A program made the translations under genes and the position numbers. This document shows positions 1-12,045 of a DNA stretch of 64,000 bases, in pieces. The stretch's first letter is position 1. Each line of letters opens with the position of its first letter. Under the pieces are notes generated by a model that worked only from the letters and a program-made list of their open reading frames with translations, was not told where the DNA came from and did no database searches. This DNA is from Macrotis lagotis (Eukaryota; Chordata; Mammalia; Peramelemorphia; Peramelidae): positions 188,068,809 to 188,132,808 of the forward strand of contig NC_133661.1 of NCBI RefSeq assembly GCF_037893015.1. The letters run 5' to 3'.

Positions 1-430
1 TATTAGCAAAAACAACTCCTTAAGTCTTTAATTTGCAGAGTTAGTATACATTTGCATTGTGGAGGGATTGCTTGGGCCAGCACATTGTTGAGAGCAGATT
101 CAATGTGAGATCTATACCTTGTAAATTGGCAAACAGTATAAAGCAGGACTTGTTTTATTATTTTGCTGATTGTCTAAATATAAGAAATTAATAAAGAAAA
201 TGCTGATAATGTAACTTAAAAGGGTGTCCTTCCTTTTTATGTTTTTTTTTTGTTAACCATCTGCCAGGACATCCTTCTGTATACCCCCAAGAAATCACAA
301 ATCTAGTTCTTGTGATGTCATCTAAACTGTCCATGGTCCCTGACACATTCCCTTGTATGAATTTCCCTTGACAGGTCAAGTCCTCCCTTACAACATCATT
401 TCAAATCAATATTACTATCTAAGTTTCCAT

Positions 431-436
431 ACTTAC
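431..436 (-). other. Predicted splice donor, A block 1
   Basis: Minus strand reads CCACCAGG|GTAAGTATGG, close to the ideal mammalian donor. It aligns with equally good donors in A blocks 2 and 3. Confidence 0.6.
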
Positions 437-711
437 CCTGGTGGAAGTTTCTTTTCCAATTTCTTCTGTGGTAGTTAGCTGCCCAAAATGATATCTCTAA
501 GTACAACCAGAGTATAACTATATACTGATTAGTGCATACCATTTTAGTAGAGGAATGCACACAAAGCCTGGGACAAGGGTATTATTCTTTTGTAGCAGCA
601 ATAGGAATTAGTATGGCAATCATTTAAAATTTTTTTTTCTGAATTTTTATAGAAAATTCTCAACTTGCTTAGTAAACAGTACTTAAGTCCCTTAAGAAAT
701 AATTTCTTGGA

Positions 712-878
712 GGGGCAGCTAGGTGGCGCAGTGGATAGAGCACTGGCCTTGGAGGTCAGGAGAACCTGAGTTCAAATGTGACCTCAGACACTTAATAAAT
801 TAAGTAGCTGTGTGGCCTTGGGCAAGCTGCTTAACCCCTTTGCCTTGGAAACAAACAAACAAACCTGTAAAAAAAAAG
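712..878 (+). repeat. tRNA-derived marsupial SINE (WSINE1/MAR1 type)
   Basis: Starts GGGGCAGCTAGGTGGCGCAG (box A region), has GAGTTCAAATG (box B) and ends in the CCTTGGGCAAGC.GCTTAACCCC segment followed by an AAAC-rich and A-rich tail. Sense orientation. Confidence 0.9.
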
Positions 879-1096
879 GAAATAATTTCTTTTTGAAGTG
901 ATGAACAATCTAGTGAAGTAGGTAATGAATCTGCAAGATTCCAGGCTCCTGGAAATATCAAGAAAACACTGTTTATGCAGTCTTTTGGACTTTTATATTC
1001 AGTCTTCTCAGAGACAAGAAGAGAGCACAGATGGGTTGACCATGGAACACATTTTGGTTCCAGACAAAGTTCTTATTGTGTTTATGACATGATTTG

Positions 1097-1102
1097 ACTT
1101 AC
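1097..1102 (-). other. Second donor-like site, A block 1
   Basis: Minus strand reads CAAAGA|GTAAGTCAAA. The same site is present in A block 4 (62,616-62,621) and absent from blocks 2 and 3, where short deletions cover it. Confidence 0.4.
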
Positions 1103-1615
1103 TCTTTGGTTCTTTCCTGAAGAAACTGGTCAAGGCAAAGAAATATAACTTTGCTTCAGCGGGTGACGGGCATGAAATAAGGATGGGATAACTGACTTTG
1201 TATCCAGCCATGGGTTGTGTACTGTGAATCAGTAGAGAATCTCACTTTTTAGATTTTGAGTGTTCACCGACAATTGTATAAACCCAGATAAAAACCCAAT
1301 AGATGTTTATTTCCTCCCCTAGCCTTTTGAGGTTTGGTGCTCTCCTCTTGAGCATCATCTGACTTGTTTATTTAACATACAAAGTTTTCTTCTTTAAAAT
1401 GAAATCCCAAGTCTCCCTATTCCCAGGTGTCATTTAATTGCTTTAGCTTCCCCACTCTTCTCCTTAGTTCTCATTTCAGACATTTCACATATGTTGAGAA
1501 TATTTTAAAATTGATAAAAGTCATCATGAGTAAAATAATTAAAAGCTTTGTGGCAAATTTGTAAACTCATTATTTCCCAAGAAATTCAATGAAATTCAAT
1601 AAATATTTGGGAAAT

Positions 1616-3735
1616 TCCTTCTTTTTTTCTTCTTTATTTATTTCCTGATTACATACAAAGGTAGCTTTCAGCATTCATTCTTTTTTAGGTTTATGAGTTC
1701 TGCATTTTTCTACCACCTTCCTTTCCCTCCTCTTATATCCCCACTATCATGGCAGCAGACAAACTGTTAAAATTTTCACATGTACAATTGTATTTAACAA
1801 ATTTCATCATTAATCATGTGGTGCAAAAGTCATTTAGAGCTAAGGGAGAAAACCATGAGAAAGAAAGAAAAAAAGCATAAAAGAAGTTTTAAAAAGTGAA
1901 CATAGTATGCTTTACTCTGCATTCAGATTCCATAATTTTCCCCCTGGAATTGGATGGCTTTTTCTATAACAGGTCTTTGAGGATTGTCCTTCATCACCTT
2001 ACTGCTGAGAGTAGCTGTATCCATAACAGTTGATCATCTCACAAAGTTCTCCCGGAATTACTCAATTCATTCAACATCAGTTCATGCAAGTTTTCCATTC
2101 TTTTTAAAAGTCCAATTACTCATGATTTCTTACAGAACAGTAGTCCTACATAACATAACTTGTTCAGTGACTGTTAAATTGATGGGAGACCCCTCAATTT
2201 CTAATTATTTGCTACTATCAAAACAGCTGTTATAAACATTTTTTGAACATATGATGAAACTTTTCTCTTTTTTCTGATCTCTTTGGGATATAGAGTTGGA
2301 AGTAGTATTGCTGGAGGGTATGCACAGTTTTATTGCTCTTTGGACATAATTCCAAATTACTCCCCAGAATAGCTGGATCAGTTCACAACTCTATCAAGTG
2401 CATTAGTATCTCAGTTTTCCTACATCCTCTCCAATACTGATCATTTTCCTTTTTTGTTATTTTAAGGAATCTAATATATTTGAAGTGGCATTTCATTGTT
2501 GTTTTAATTTTCATTTCTCATCAATAATTATTTGGATCATTTTTTCAAATGACAATAAATAACTTTAATTTCTTTATTTGATAACCTACTTTTCATATCT
2601 TTTGACAATTTATCAATTAGGTAATGATTTGTAATCTTACAAATTTGATTCAATTCTCTCCATTTTTTTATCAGAACACTAGCTGTGAAAATTGTTTCCC
2701 AGTTTTCTGCATTCCTTCTAACCTTGGATGCTATGGTTTTATTTGTATAAATTCTTTTAAAATAATGTCAAAATTATTCATTTAGCATTTTATGATGTTC
2801 TCTAATTGATCATAAACTTCTTCTCTCCCCATAAGTGAGAACAGATATGATATTTCCTGTCTCTTAATTGATCTATGACAGGGCTGCCCAAAGTGCTTCT
2901 GGTGAATGGCATGCTGTCAGAAATGAGATTTTATGTAGTCTGTCTGTGGGTTTTAATTTTCATGAACAAAAAATAATAATTTTCATGGAAGTGTAATAGA
3001 TTTTTTAAAATTCCATCACAAATAATCTTCTTGATGTTAATTTTCTTTGTTGTTTTAAAGCAGTATTATGACAGAATATAGTATATGAAATTTTCAATTG
3101 ATTTGTGGGATGTGTTTCACATGTGCAATGCAGACAAGACAGTATACTCCCACCATTATACTGTTGTGTTATTACTTTGCTGTTTTGTGTTTGTTTTCAC
3201 ACTTCGTGCCTTCATCTGTCATATTGGTGATTCATGTACCCTCACTTTCTAAGAAGTCAGGAGACAACTTTTTATAATAATTTTATTCGAAGTGTAGCCC
3301 ATGAATGATTATTTTATTTTAATGTGACCCTAAAATAACCTAAGGTTGGACAACACTGATCTATGCTATCAACCTTTATGTCTAAATCCTGTAACCATTT
3401 CCACCTTATTTTGGCATAGGGTATGAGAGGTTGGTCTATGACTAATTTTTGCCATATTATTTTCTGGTTTTCTCAGAAGTTTTGGACAAATAGTGAATTC
3501 TTATCCCCGAAACTAGGGTTTTAGATTTATCAAATAGTAGTTTCATGTAGTTATTCATTACTGTTTCTTTTGTACCTAGCTTAATCCACTGATCCATCCC
3601 TCTATTTCTTAATCAGGCAATTTTAATGACTGGTGGTTTATAATGCAGTTTTAGATCTGGTACAGCTAGGGCACCTTTCTTTGAATTTTTTTTTCTTCAA
3701 TTCCCTTGATTGTTTCTGATTGATATTTTATTTTT
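1616..3735 (-). repeat. LINE-1 fragment (3' part, antisense)
   Basis: Antisense L1 3' region and ORF2 end. The text matches other copies in this window, for example the TCTGGTACAGCTAGG string near 3,655 that recurs near 5,900 and 14,245, and the 3' UTR strings near 2,240-2,440 that recur near 46,100-46,330. It is 5'-truncated and split by a 480-bp DNA transposon (2,879-3,358). No open ORF2 remains. Confidence 0.75.
2879..3358. mobile_element. Non-autonomous hAT-like DNA transposon
   Basis: The 480-bp insert begins CAGGGCTGCCCAAAG and ends CTAAGGTTGGACAACACTG. The ends are imperfect inverted repeats (CAGGGCTGCCCAAA against CAGTGTTGTCCAAC). It is flanked by 8-bp direct repeats ATCTATGA (2,871-2,878) and ATCTATGC (3,359-3,366), the target-duplication length of hAT elements. 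The L1 text continues on both sides. It has no transposase frame. The family name is not known to me. Confidence 0.8.
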
Positions 3736-3909
3736 ACAATTAAATGTTATGAACGTTTTCATCCACTTATATATTTATAAGATGCACAATTTTCTTCTAG
3801 CCTCTGTTCCCACCCCTTTCTTCTCAGGAGTGAACAATCTGGTGAATGTTTGTATATTTGTATAGTTGTTTTTTGTATATTTGTATTTTGTTTGTATATT
3901 TGCTTTTAT

Positions 3910-4056
3910 TGTTTGTTTTTCTTCAAGGCAATGGGGTTAAACGATCTTCCTAAGGTCACACAGTGAGGTAATTATTAAGTGTCTGAGGCTGGATTTGAAT
4001 TCAGATCCTCCTGACTCCAGGGCCAGTGCTCCATCCACTGAGCTACCCAGTTGCCC
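3910..4056 (-). repeat. tRNA-derived marsupial SINE
   Basis: Antisense copy: CAAGGCAATGGGGTTAAACG through GGTAATTATTAAGTGTCTGA to CCATCCACTGAGCTACCCAG. Inserted in the L1; fairly diverged. Confidence 0.85.
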
Positions 4057-4650
4057 ATACAATTACTTTTAACATGTTGGCATTTTAGTCATTTTGTATA
4101 TGAGGAATTAGGAGTAAAGGAAAAGAAAGAAAAATCATAGGATAGAAAGGAAAACATAAGACAATTTTTTTAAGAGAAAGTCAACATAGCATTCATCTAG
4201 ATTTTGTGGTCTTATTATTTTTTCTTTTCTTCCATCTGGATATGGATGGCTTTGTTCATAACAGGTCTCCCAGGGTTCTGGTTCTCTGAACTGCTGAGAC
4301 CAGCTGCATTCATCATAACCGATCACCTCACAATGTTGCTGTTAATGTATACAATGTTCTCTTGGTTGTGCTCCTTCATTTAGCATCAGGTCATGTAATT
4401 TATCCTTGTTTCTCTAAAATCTGACTATTCATTGTTCCTAATTGAATGATAGTATTACATAACATTCATAGACCATAAGTTTCTCAGTCATTACCCAAAT
4501 AATGGCTATCCTCTCAATTTCCAGTTCTTTGCCACTTCAAAAAGGGCTACTATGAATATTTTTGAATATGTGGGACTTTTCCCAATTTTAATTATTTTTT
4601 CTGGATATAGGATTAGTTTTGTTATTGCTGGGTCAAAGTATAGGATCAAT

Positions 4651-4799
4651 TTTGTTTTAGATTTTTTCAAGGCTAATGGAGTTAAGTGGTTTGTCCAAGG
4701 CCACACAGCTAGGTAATTATTGTCTGAGACCAGATTTGAACCCAGGTACTCCTGACTCCAAGGCTGGTGCTTTATCCACTACATCACCTAGCTGCCCCA
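4651..4799 (-). repeat. tRNA-derived marsupial SINE
   Basis: Antisense copy from TTTTAGATTTTTTCAAGG to CACCTAGCTGCCCC. The L1 text TAGGATCRAT appears on both sides (4,641 and 4,798), a probable target duplication. Confidence 0.88.
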
Positions 4800-5689
4800 G
4801 GATCGATTCTATTGCTCCTTGGGCATAGTTCCATATTGCTCTCCAAAATGGTTTAATTCACAACCTCATCAACAATGAATTAAAACCCCAATTCTCCCAA
4901 AACTTCACCAACATTGATTATTTTCCCTTTTTGCCTTTTCAGCCAATCTGATAGGTGCAAGGTGATAGCTCATAGCTGTTTTAATGATCATTTCTCTAAT
5001 CAATACTGATATGGATCACTTTTTCATGTAATTATTTATAACTTAAGGTTCTTCATTTGAAAACTGCCTGTTCTTATTCTTTGACTATCAATTGGGGAAT
5101 CATTTAAAACCTTATAAATTTGATTTCCTTCTCTATATAATTTAAAAATGAGATATGTATCAGAAACACTACTTGTGAAACTTGTTTTTCAGCTTTCTGT
5201 TTTCCTTATGATCTTGGTCACATTGGTTTTATTAGTGCAAAATTTTATTTTTAATATAGTAAAAATTTAATTTAATTATTTTAATTTAATATAGTTTGAA
5301 TTTTAATTTAATATAATCAAAATGATCCATTTTGCAATTTATATTCTCTTATTCCTCATCTGGTCATAAATTATTCCCCTTTCTATAGATTTGATAGAGT
5401 ATTTCTTGATCTTTTGATTGATTTCTCCCTTTATATCTAAATCCTGTACCCATTTTGATCTTATTTTGGTATATTGTATGAGATATGTGTATATGCCTAG
5501 TTGTTACCATAATAATTTCCAGTTTTCCTAACAACTTTTGTCAAATGGTGAGTTCTTATCCTGGAAGCTAATGTCTTTAGGTTTGTCAAACAATTGATTG
5601 CTATAGTTATTTACTGCAGTAACTTTTGTGTCTGCCCTTATCCATTGGTCCATTACCCTATTCCTTTTTTACTGTTTGTATGTTTGTTT

Positions 5690-5838
5690 TGTTTTCATTT
5701 TTGCAAGGCAATGGGGTTAGGTGATTTGCCCACAATCACACAGCTAGGTAATTATTAAGTGTCTGAGGTCAGATTTGAACTCAGGTACTCCTGACTCCAG
5801 GGTTGGCATTCTATCCGCTGAGCCACCTAGCTTCCCCA
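5690..5838 (-). repeat. tRNA-derived marsupial SINE
   Basis: Antisense copy with GCAAGGCAATGGGGTTAGG, GTGTCTGAGGTCAGATTTGA and a right end CACCTAGCTTCCCC; the L1 string CATTACCCTATT flanks it on both sides. Confidence 0.88.
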
Positions 5839-6485
5839 TTACCCTATTTCTTAACAGTACCAGACAGCTTTGATGTCTGACGCTTGATAATATAATTTTA
5901 TCTCTTGCACAGCTAGGTCACCTTATTTTACTTTTTTGAAATTAGTGCCTTTGTTATTCTTGTCATTTTGTTGCTCCAGAATACTTTTGTTACTATTTTT
6001 TCTAATTTTGAAAAATAGTTATTTGTGGTTGGATTGTTATGAGTAGAATTGTCATTTTTATTATATTGGTTTGGCCTAGTTATGAGCAACTGACATTTTT
6101 GCAGTTGTATAGAACTGACTTTATTTGTGTAAAAAAAGTATTTTGTTGTTGTGCTTACACAGTTTTTGGATTTGTTTTGGGAGATAGTTTCCCATGTATT
6201 TAAAGTTGTCTGCAGTTACTTTCAATGACATTTCTCTATTTCTTTTTCTTGGGCTTTGCTGTTCATACATAGAAATGCTTATGATGCATGTGGGTTTATT
6301 TTATTTTATATCCTGCTGTTTTGCTAATTGTTTCAAGTAGTTTTTAAGATGATTTTTTAGGATTCTCCAAGTATACCACCATATCATCTCAGAGTGAAAA
6401 TTTTGTTTCTGTTGACAATTCTGATTACTTCAATTTTTTTCTCATTGCTAAAGCCAACATTTTTCTCTCTCTGTCTATTTTTTCT

Positions 6486-6624
6486 TTTAGATTTTTCAAG
6501 GCAATGGGGTTAAGTGGCTTGCCCAAGGCCACACGGCTAGGTAATTATTAAGTGTTTGAGGTCTGATTTGAACCCAGGTACTCCTGACTCCAAGGCTGGT
6601 GCTCTATGCCACTTAGCCGTCCCT
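6486..6624 (-). repeat. tRNA-derived marsupial SINE
   Basis: Antisense copy with the full 3' half and a slightly shortened 5' end (CTATGCCACTTAGCCGTCCC), inside L1 ORF2. Confidence 0.88.
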
Positions 6625-9599
6625 AAAGACAACATTTCTAATATTATATTAAATAATAGTAGTGATAATGGGCATCCTTATTTCATCCTTGATCTTATTG
6701 GATATACTCTTAATTTATTCCCATTATGTAAAATATTTGTTGATGGTTTTAGTTTGATACTGTTTATTATTTTAAGGAGCACTCCATTTACTCCTATACT
6801 TACAGGAATGGATGTTTTATTTTGTCAAAGACATTTTCAGCATCTATTGAGGGTTTCTCTTGATTTAGTTATTAATATATTTAATTTTATTGAGAGTTTT
6901 CCTAATATTGAACCATCCCTGCCAACCTGGTTTAAATCCTACCCGATCAAGTTGTATTACCTTAGTAATAACTTACTGTAATCTATTTGTTAAAACTTTA
7001 AGATTTTTGCATCAGTGTTCATTAGGGAGATTAGTCTATAATTTTCTTTGTCTGCTTTGGGCTTTCCTGTCTTAGGTATCAGCAACATATTGGTGTCATA
7101 AATGGAATTTGACAGAACTTATTCTTCTATTTTTAAGCACTTTACATATAATTGGAATTAATTGCTCCTGAAATATCTGGTAGAATTAATCTGTAAATCC
7201 ATCTGGATCTGGAGAATTTTTCTTAGGAAATTTATTCATAGTTTCCTCAATTTCTTTTTCTGAAATGTGTTAAGTATTTTATTTCCTTTTCTATTAATCT
7301 GAGTAGTTTGTTCTTTTTTTGTGAAATTCATCCATTTCCCTCAGATTGTCAAATTTATTGGTGTACAGTTGGGGAAAATAATTCTGAATTATCTCTTTAA
7401 TTTTCGCCTCATTGGTGATGAGTTCACCCTTTTCATTTTTGATACTGGTTATTTGGTATTCTTTCTTTTTTAAAATCATATTAACAATTTTTTCCCTATT
7501 TTATTGTTTTTCTTTATAAACACCATTCAATTTTATTTATTGGCTTTGTTGCTTACAGTTTTTATCATCTCTCCCTTGATTTTCAGGATTATTAATTTGG
7601 TATTTAATTGAGAATCTTTAATTTGTTCTTTTTTTAACTTTTTTTGATTGCACATCCATCTCTCATTCTTTATCTTATTTACATAAGCTTTAGAGATATA
7701 AAATTTCCCTTAAAACTACTTGACTGCCTCCTATAAATTTTGATATTATGTCTCATTGTTGTCATTTTCTTGGGTGTAATTTATTGATTATTTCTATGAT
7801 TTATTGCTTGAACCACGTGTTCTTTAAAATTAAGTAATTTAGTTTCTATTTTTTGCTTATCTTTCCAAGGTTGCTTTATTATATAGAATTTTTATTGTAT
7901 CATCTGAAAAAAACATTTATTTTTTTCTGCCCTTCTGTAAGATTTTTATGCCCTAGTACATGGTCAATTTTATTATAGGTGCCATGGACTGCAGAGAAAA
8001 TGGTATAAACTTTTCTTTCCCCATTCAGATTTCTCCAGACGCCTATGATATCTAATATTTCTAAGAGGATTCACTTTCTCAACTTCTCATTTATTTCATG
8101 GTAAAATTTATCTAATTCTGAGAGAGAGATAGAGTTTCCCCAAAAATTAAAGTTTAGCTGTCTGTGTCTCCTTGCATTTTATTCACTTTCTCCTCTAAAA
8201 ATTTGGATCTTTACAACTTTATGCATATGCTTTTAATAATGGTATAAATTCATTGTCTAAGGTGCCTTTTTTGATGTAGTTTCATTACTTATCCCTTTTA
8301 ATGAGATCTATTTTTGATTTTGCTTTGCCTGAGAACAAGATTGCTATTCCTGTTTTTTTAAATTTATTTTGAAGCAAAATACTCCAGTCTTTTGTGTTTA
8401 CCCTGTGTATGCCCTTTGCTTCAAATGTGTTTCTTGTTAACAACTTACTGTAGAATTCTGGGTTTTTGATCCATCCTGGTATCTGATTCTGCTTTAAGGG
8501 GAGAGATCATCTCATTCACATTTATAATTAAGATGACTAATTTTGTGTTTTGGTCTAAGCTGTCTTTCCCCATTTATACTTTTCTCTTTAATTTTTTTCT
8601 TTTTCCTTCTTACCAATGTTTTGCTCCCTTTGTCCTTTAACTTTTTTTAGTTAAATTTTGACTTTAACTTTACTTTTATTTACTCCTTCCTTTTTTAACC
8701 AGTCCCTTCTTTCCCTTTCTTTCCTCTTTTCCCTTCACTTTCCTATAGGGTAGGATAGATTTTTAAGCTAAAATGAGAATGTATTTTATTCCCTCTCTGG
8801 CCCAAATCTATTGAATAGGATTTACTCAGTGTTCACACCTTCATTTTTTTTTTCCTCCTCTACTTTAATAGGTCTTTGTGCTTCTCCACCTGGTATTACT
8901 AAGCCACTAATGCCTAGTCTTCCCCTAGTATAATCCTTCTTTTTAAGTTTTTAATTCTTTAACCATTTCTTGTATTTACAATCCTTCTGTCAAAATATAT
9001 TTCTTTTATCTCTCCTGATAAAAGTACTATTCTCAGAGTTTGATTTATTGATTAATAAACTGCATTAACTCAGAATCACTAAGTGCCCTCCCCTCTTCTA
9101 TTTCATTAGAAGTGTACCTTTCAAGAATCATAAATCACATCAATTTATAATCACTTTATACCTTACTCCCTTTTCAAGTACCCTCCACGGACACACAATT
9201 CACAGGAACCAAAACATCATACAAAGTCAAGTCATTTCATGAACCATTTTTACTCTCATTCCCCTTCCCTCACCCACCCAAAAAACTCTCCCTCTAATTG
9301 TAGCCAAAGTGGCATGCAAAGCAAAATCTAACCATGATATTTTCATATTCATTCCCTTTAACTACACACTTTCCCTCTGTTTCCTCAGAACTCCAACCAT
9401 GATACTAAAACCCTCATTGACTAATATATGAATTAATACAAGATTTTCTAATCTATTTTTTCCAACCCTTCTAAATGCACTCTTACTCTGTGCCCTGATT
9501 GTGCTACAACCCTCCATAACTATGATATCTGATAAAGTAAGGTCATTTCTGAAATAATTATATATTGAGCTTCTAAGTACTTTAAATACTGGTCCACCC

Positions 9600-9905
9600 A
9601 GATGATCTCTCTTAAGAACTTGAAAATTCATTGTAAGGCATGGGAGACACGGACACAAGACTACTCAGCACAAGGTGCCCTCATCAGAGAAAGTGCTGAG
9701 CTCTATGAGCAAGACAGAATTAAAGTAGTACAAAGGAAATGTGAAATAAATAAATTTAGAGTAAACATACCAGGTGTATCTGACCTGTGGTAGGACATTC
9801 TGAGCTCATATTGTTCTGATTCGGCCAAAGTCAGAGACACTTCATTTTGTCTCAAACATAGTGATGTCATTTTGGTCTTCTTTGATAGGGAAGAACCAAC
9901 CATAC
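9600..9905 (+). repeat. RTE (BovB-like) LINE 3' end
   Basis: Sense 3' end of an RTE-type LINE inserted in the L1: strings such as CCTCATCAGAGAAAGTGCTG, GGACATTCTGAGCTCATATT and the terminal GTGATGTCATTTTGGTCTTC. The last string has the same form as the 3' end of the MAR1-type SINE at 42,950-43,250 (GATGTCATGATCTTCTTC). The part from 9,150 to 9,600 may be more of the same element, but I cannot assign it. Confidence 0.6.
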
Positions 9906-10597
9906 CCATAGCCTCTACAACTATATTTAATTCTTTAACTAAACTAAGAGATATACAGCTCTCAAGAGTTACAAGAGTTATCTTTCCTTATAGGAATGTA
10001 TATAATTTAATCTTGTTGATTAGCATTTTTTTTATGTCTTTCTGTTTCCCTTTTTAGGCACTCGACTCTTGAATTTGATAATCATATTTTCTCTTCAGTT
10101 TTAGTCTTTCTAATCAGAAAATTTTAGAAGTCCTCTATTTCATTAAAAATCCATCCTTCCCCCTGACAAAGTATGCTGAATTTTGCAGGGTAGTGAATTC
10201 CTTGTTGTAATCCAAAGTACATTTCCCTCTGAAATAATCATATTTCATGTATTCTGATTCTTTAATGTTGAAACTGATAAGTCCTGTCTAATTCCAATTG
10301 TGCTTCCTTTGGATTTAATTCAATTTCTTTCAGTCTTTTGATTTTGTTTGATAGTAATTTCATGTCTCATAGCTTCATTAGTTTCATTTTTTCTAATTCT
10401 TACTTTTAGGATTTCATTTTCTTCAGTTAGCTTTTGTGTTGCCTTTTCCTGTTGACTAATTTTACTTTTCAGTAAGTTGTTTTCCTTCTCCAATTGGTCA
10501 GTTTTGCTGAGTTATATTCCCTTTCCAGGTGTTTGCATTCTTTTTCTAGTTACTCAATTTATTTATTTATTTTTTGATGAGTTACTTGTATTGACTT

Positions 10598-10740
10598 TTT
10601 TTTTTAGTTTTTTTGCAAGGCAATGGGGTTAAGTGGCTTGCTCCAGGCCACACAGCTAGGTAATTATTAAGTGTCTGAGGTCGGACTTGAGCTCAGGTAC
10701 TCCTGACTCCAGGGCAGGTGCTCTGTCCATGGCTGCCCCT
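10598..10740 (-). repeat. tRNA-derived marsupial SINE
   Basis: Antisense copy with T-run, GCAAGGCAATGGGGTTAAGT and GGCTGCCCCT; TATTGACTTTT is found on both sides (about 10,589 and 10,742), the likely target duplication. Confidence 0.9.
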
Positions 10741-11566
10741 CTATTGACTTTTAAAGGAGTTGATTTCTTTGATCAATATTTCATAATTTTCCTGCATGAC
10801 TCTCATATTTTTCCATGTTTATCCTTCCTCTCTTCTTTGGTTTTAAAAATCTTTTAAAATGTGTTCTATGAGGTTTTGGATTTGAGTCGATTTCATAAAC
10901 TCCTCCCTTGTAGGCGATTTGTCACTGCTTTCTTCTTCTGAGATGGGATTTTTTACTATCTCTAACTGAATAATAGCTTTCTATGGTTAGTGTTCTTTAT
11001 GGTTTTTGCTCATTTTGATTGTTGAGTTCTGCTCCTGAGAAATAGGTAGTATAGTCCAGAGCATCTTGTATTAGGACTGAGTTCTGAACCCTGGTTTATC
11101 ACTTGCCAAGATGTTGCCTGTGAAGGCCAGGTATTGCCTATGCAGAGATTTGTATCCTCTGTTATGTTCAAACTTTGCCTATGAAGTGGTTTGTTCCCAG
11201 CCCAGACCTAGCTATTGCCCTAGTTTTCCTAGTATTCAGACTTTGTCTGGGGATAGGACCCACCCTGCTGCTCTGCCTTCTAGCTGCCAGGACCTGAGTT
11301 CTGTCTACCTGCTCAGACCTAGGCTACACTGTGCCTAGAGGTCTCCAGCTGACTTTCCAACTCTCCTTCTTAGCTGGGCTTTACATCTGGAAGGGACAGA
11401 CCATCACTGAAGATAGTCTATAATTTCTACAATTGAATGAATGTTTCGATCTTTTTCTTTGGTGGGATCTGTAGCTTTAATGTTTGTGTAGATACTTCAT
11501 TTAAAATTGCGTAAGGGAAAGTTCCAGAAGCATGCTAGCTTCAAGTCACCATCTTGGCTCTACTCT

Positions 11567-11929
11567 GGAAGTCTCCAATTAGAGTATTTCTTGATCTGCT
11601 CTTTTTCTTTTTCTTTTTTTTTTTGGTTATTTATTTTCACATTTCTAAAATTGTCTTGTTTTAGGAATTACAGTCCCTCTTACCCCCACAAAAATAGAAG
11701 AACCTCTTAGCAAAATGGAGAGAAAAAGAACAAAATTATATGTCACTTTGCGTTTGGATACCATCAATTCTGTCTCTGGAATGGATCTCATTCTTTATCA
11801 TAAGTCCATCTCATAAGTTGCTTCCATATTTTATTTCTCACAGTTGCTATTTCCCTCCATACATTCCTCCCTAATCCCATTTATTATATTCTCTCTCCTT
11901 TCATTTTATTCTTCCTTAAATGTGTATTA
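11567..11929 (-). repeat. LINE-1-derived fragment
   Basis: Antisense, resembling 63,310-63,640 in this window: TTATTTATTTTCA, TCTGTCTCTGGAWRGAKC, CACAGTTGCTATT and the CCCATTTATT.TATTCTCTCTC string. I read it as the L1 inter-ORF/3' region. Confidence 0.5.
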
Positions 11930-12045
11930 TGAGACAGTTGAGTGGCAGAACAGAGTACAGGCCCTGGGGGCAGGAGGACCTAAGTCTAAATTTCACCCAG
12001 ACACCCAACAACCACCCAGTTCTGTGGTACCCAGGCAGTGAGTCC
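11930..12045 (+). repeat. Degenerate tRNA-derived SINE
   Basis: GAGACAGTTGAGTGGCAGAA, CAGGCCCTGGGG.CAGGAGGA and CACCCAGACACCCAACAAC look like a decayed sense SINE without its 3' tail. Confidence 0.5.

Larger units (their letters stand above)
1..1615 (-). other. A block copy 1 (upstream region of an OR gene beyond the left edge)
   Basis: This stretch is clearly paralogous to 25,216-26,720, 44,100-45,500 and 61,740-63,250. Shared landmarks in the same order include CAGCACATTG.TGAGAGCAGATT near the left end, the minus-strand donor block, a GGCTCCTGGAAA string near 950 and TAGCCTTTTGAG near 1,320. In the other three cases the block lies upstream of an OR coding exon on the minus strand, so it probably holds the promoter and non-coding first exon of a further OR gene left of position 1. 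One SINE (712-878) interrupts it. No coding gene is supported here. Confidence 0.75.
3736..11566 (-). repeat. Near full-length LINE-1, antisense, type I 5' UTR
   Basis: One antisense L1 can be followed from its 3' UTR (about 3,736) through ORF2 (about 4,400-8,550), the ORF1-ORF2 spacer (about 8,560-9,150), ORF1 (about 10,030-10,900) to the 5' UTR (about 10,950-11,566). A minus-strand frame at 7,294-7,479 reads ITSIKNEKGELITNEAKIKEIIQ, L1 ORF2 between endonuclease and reverse transcriptase. The right end, CCAAGATGGTG on the minus strand at 11,547-11,557, is like the YY1-type start of mammalian L1 RNA. Five SINEs and an RTE tail have inserted. Reading frames are heavily decayed, so it is dead. 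Confidence 0.75.

Noticed and set aside
970-1000. TATAAA-like word in A block 1 as OR promoter
   Set aside because: The word is not kept in the three other A blocks, so it is probably chance.
6556-6981. 141-codon plus-strand frame
   Set aside because: Antisense L1 ORF2 joined to SINE text.
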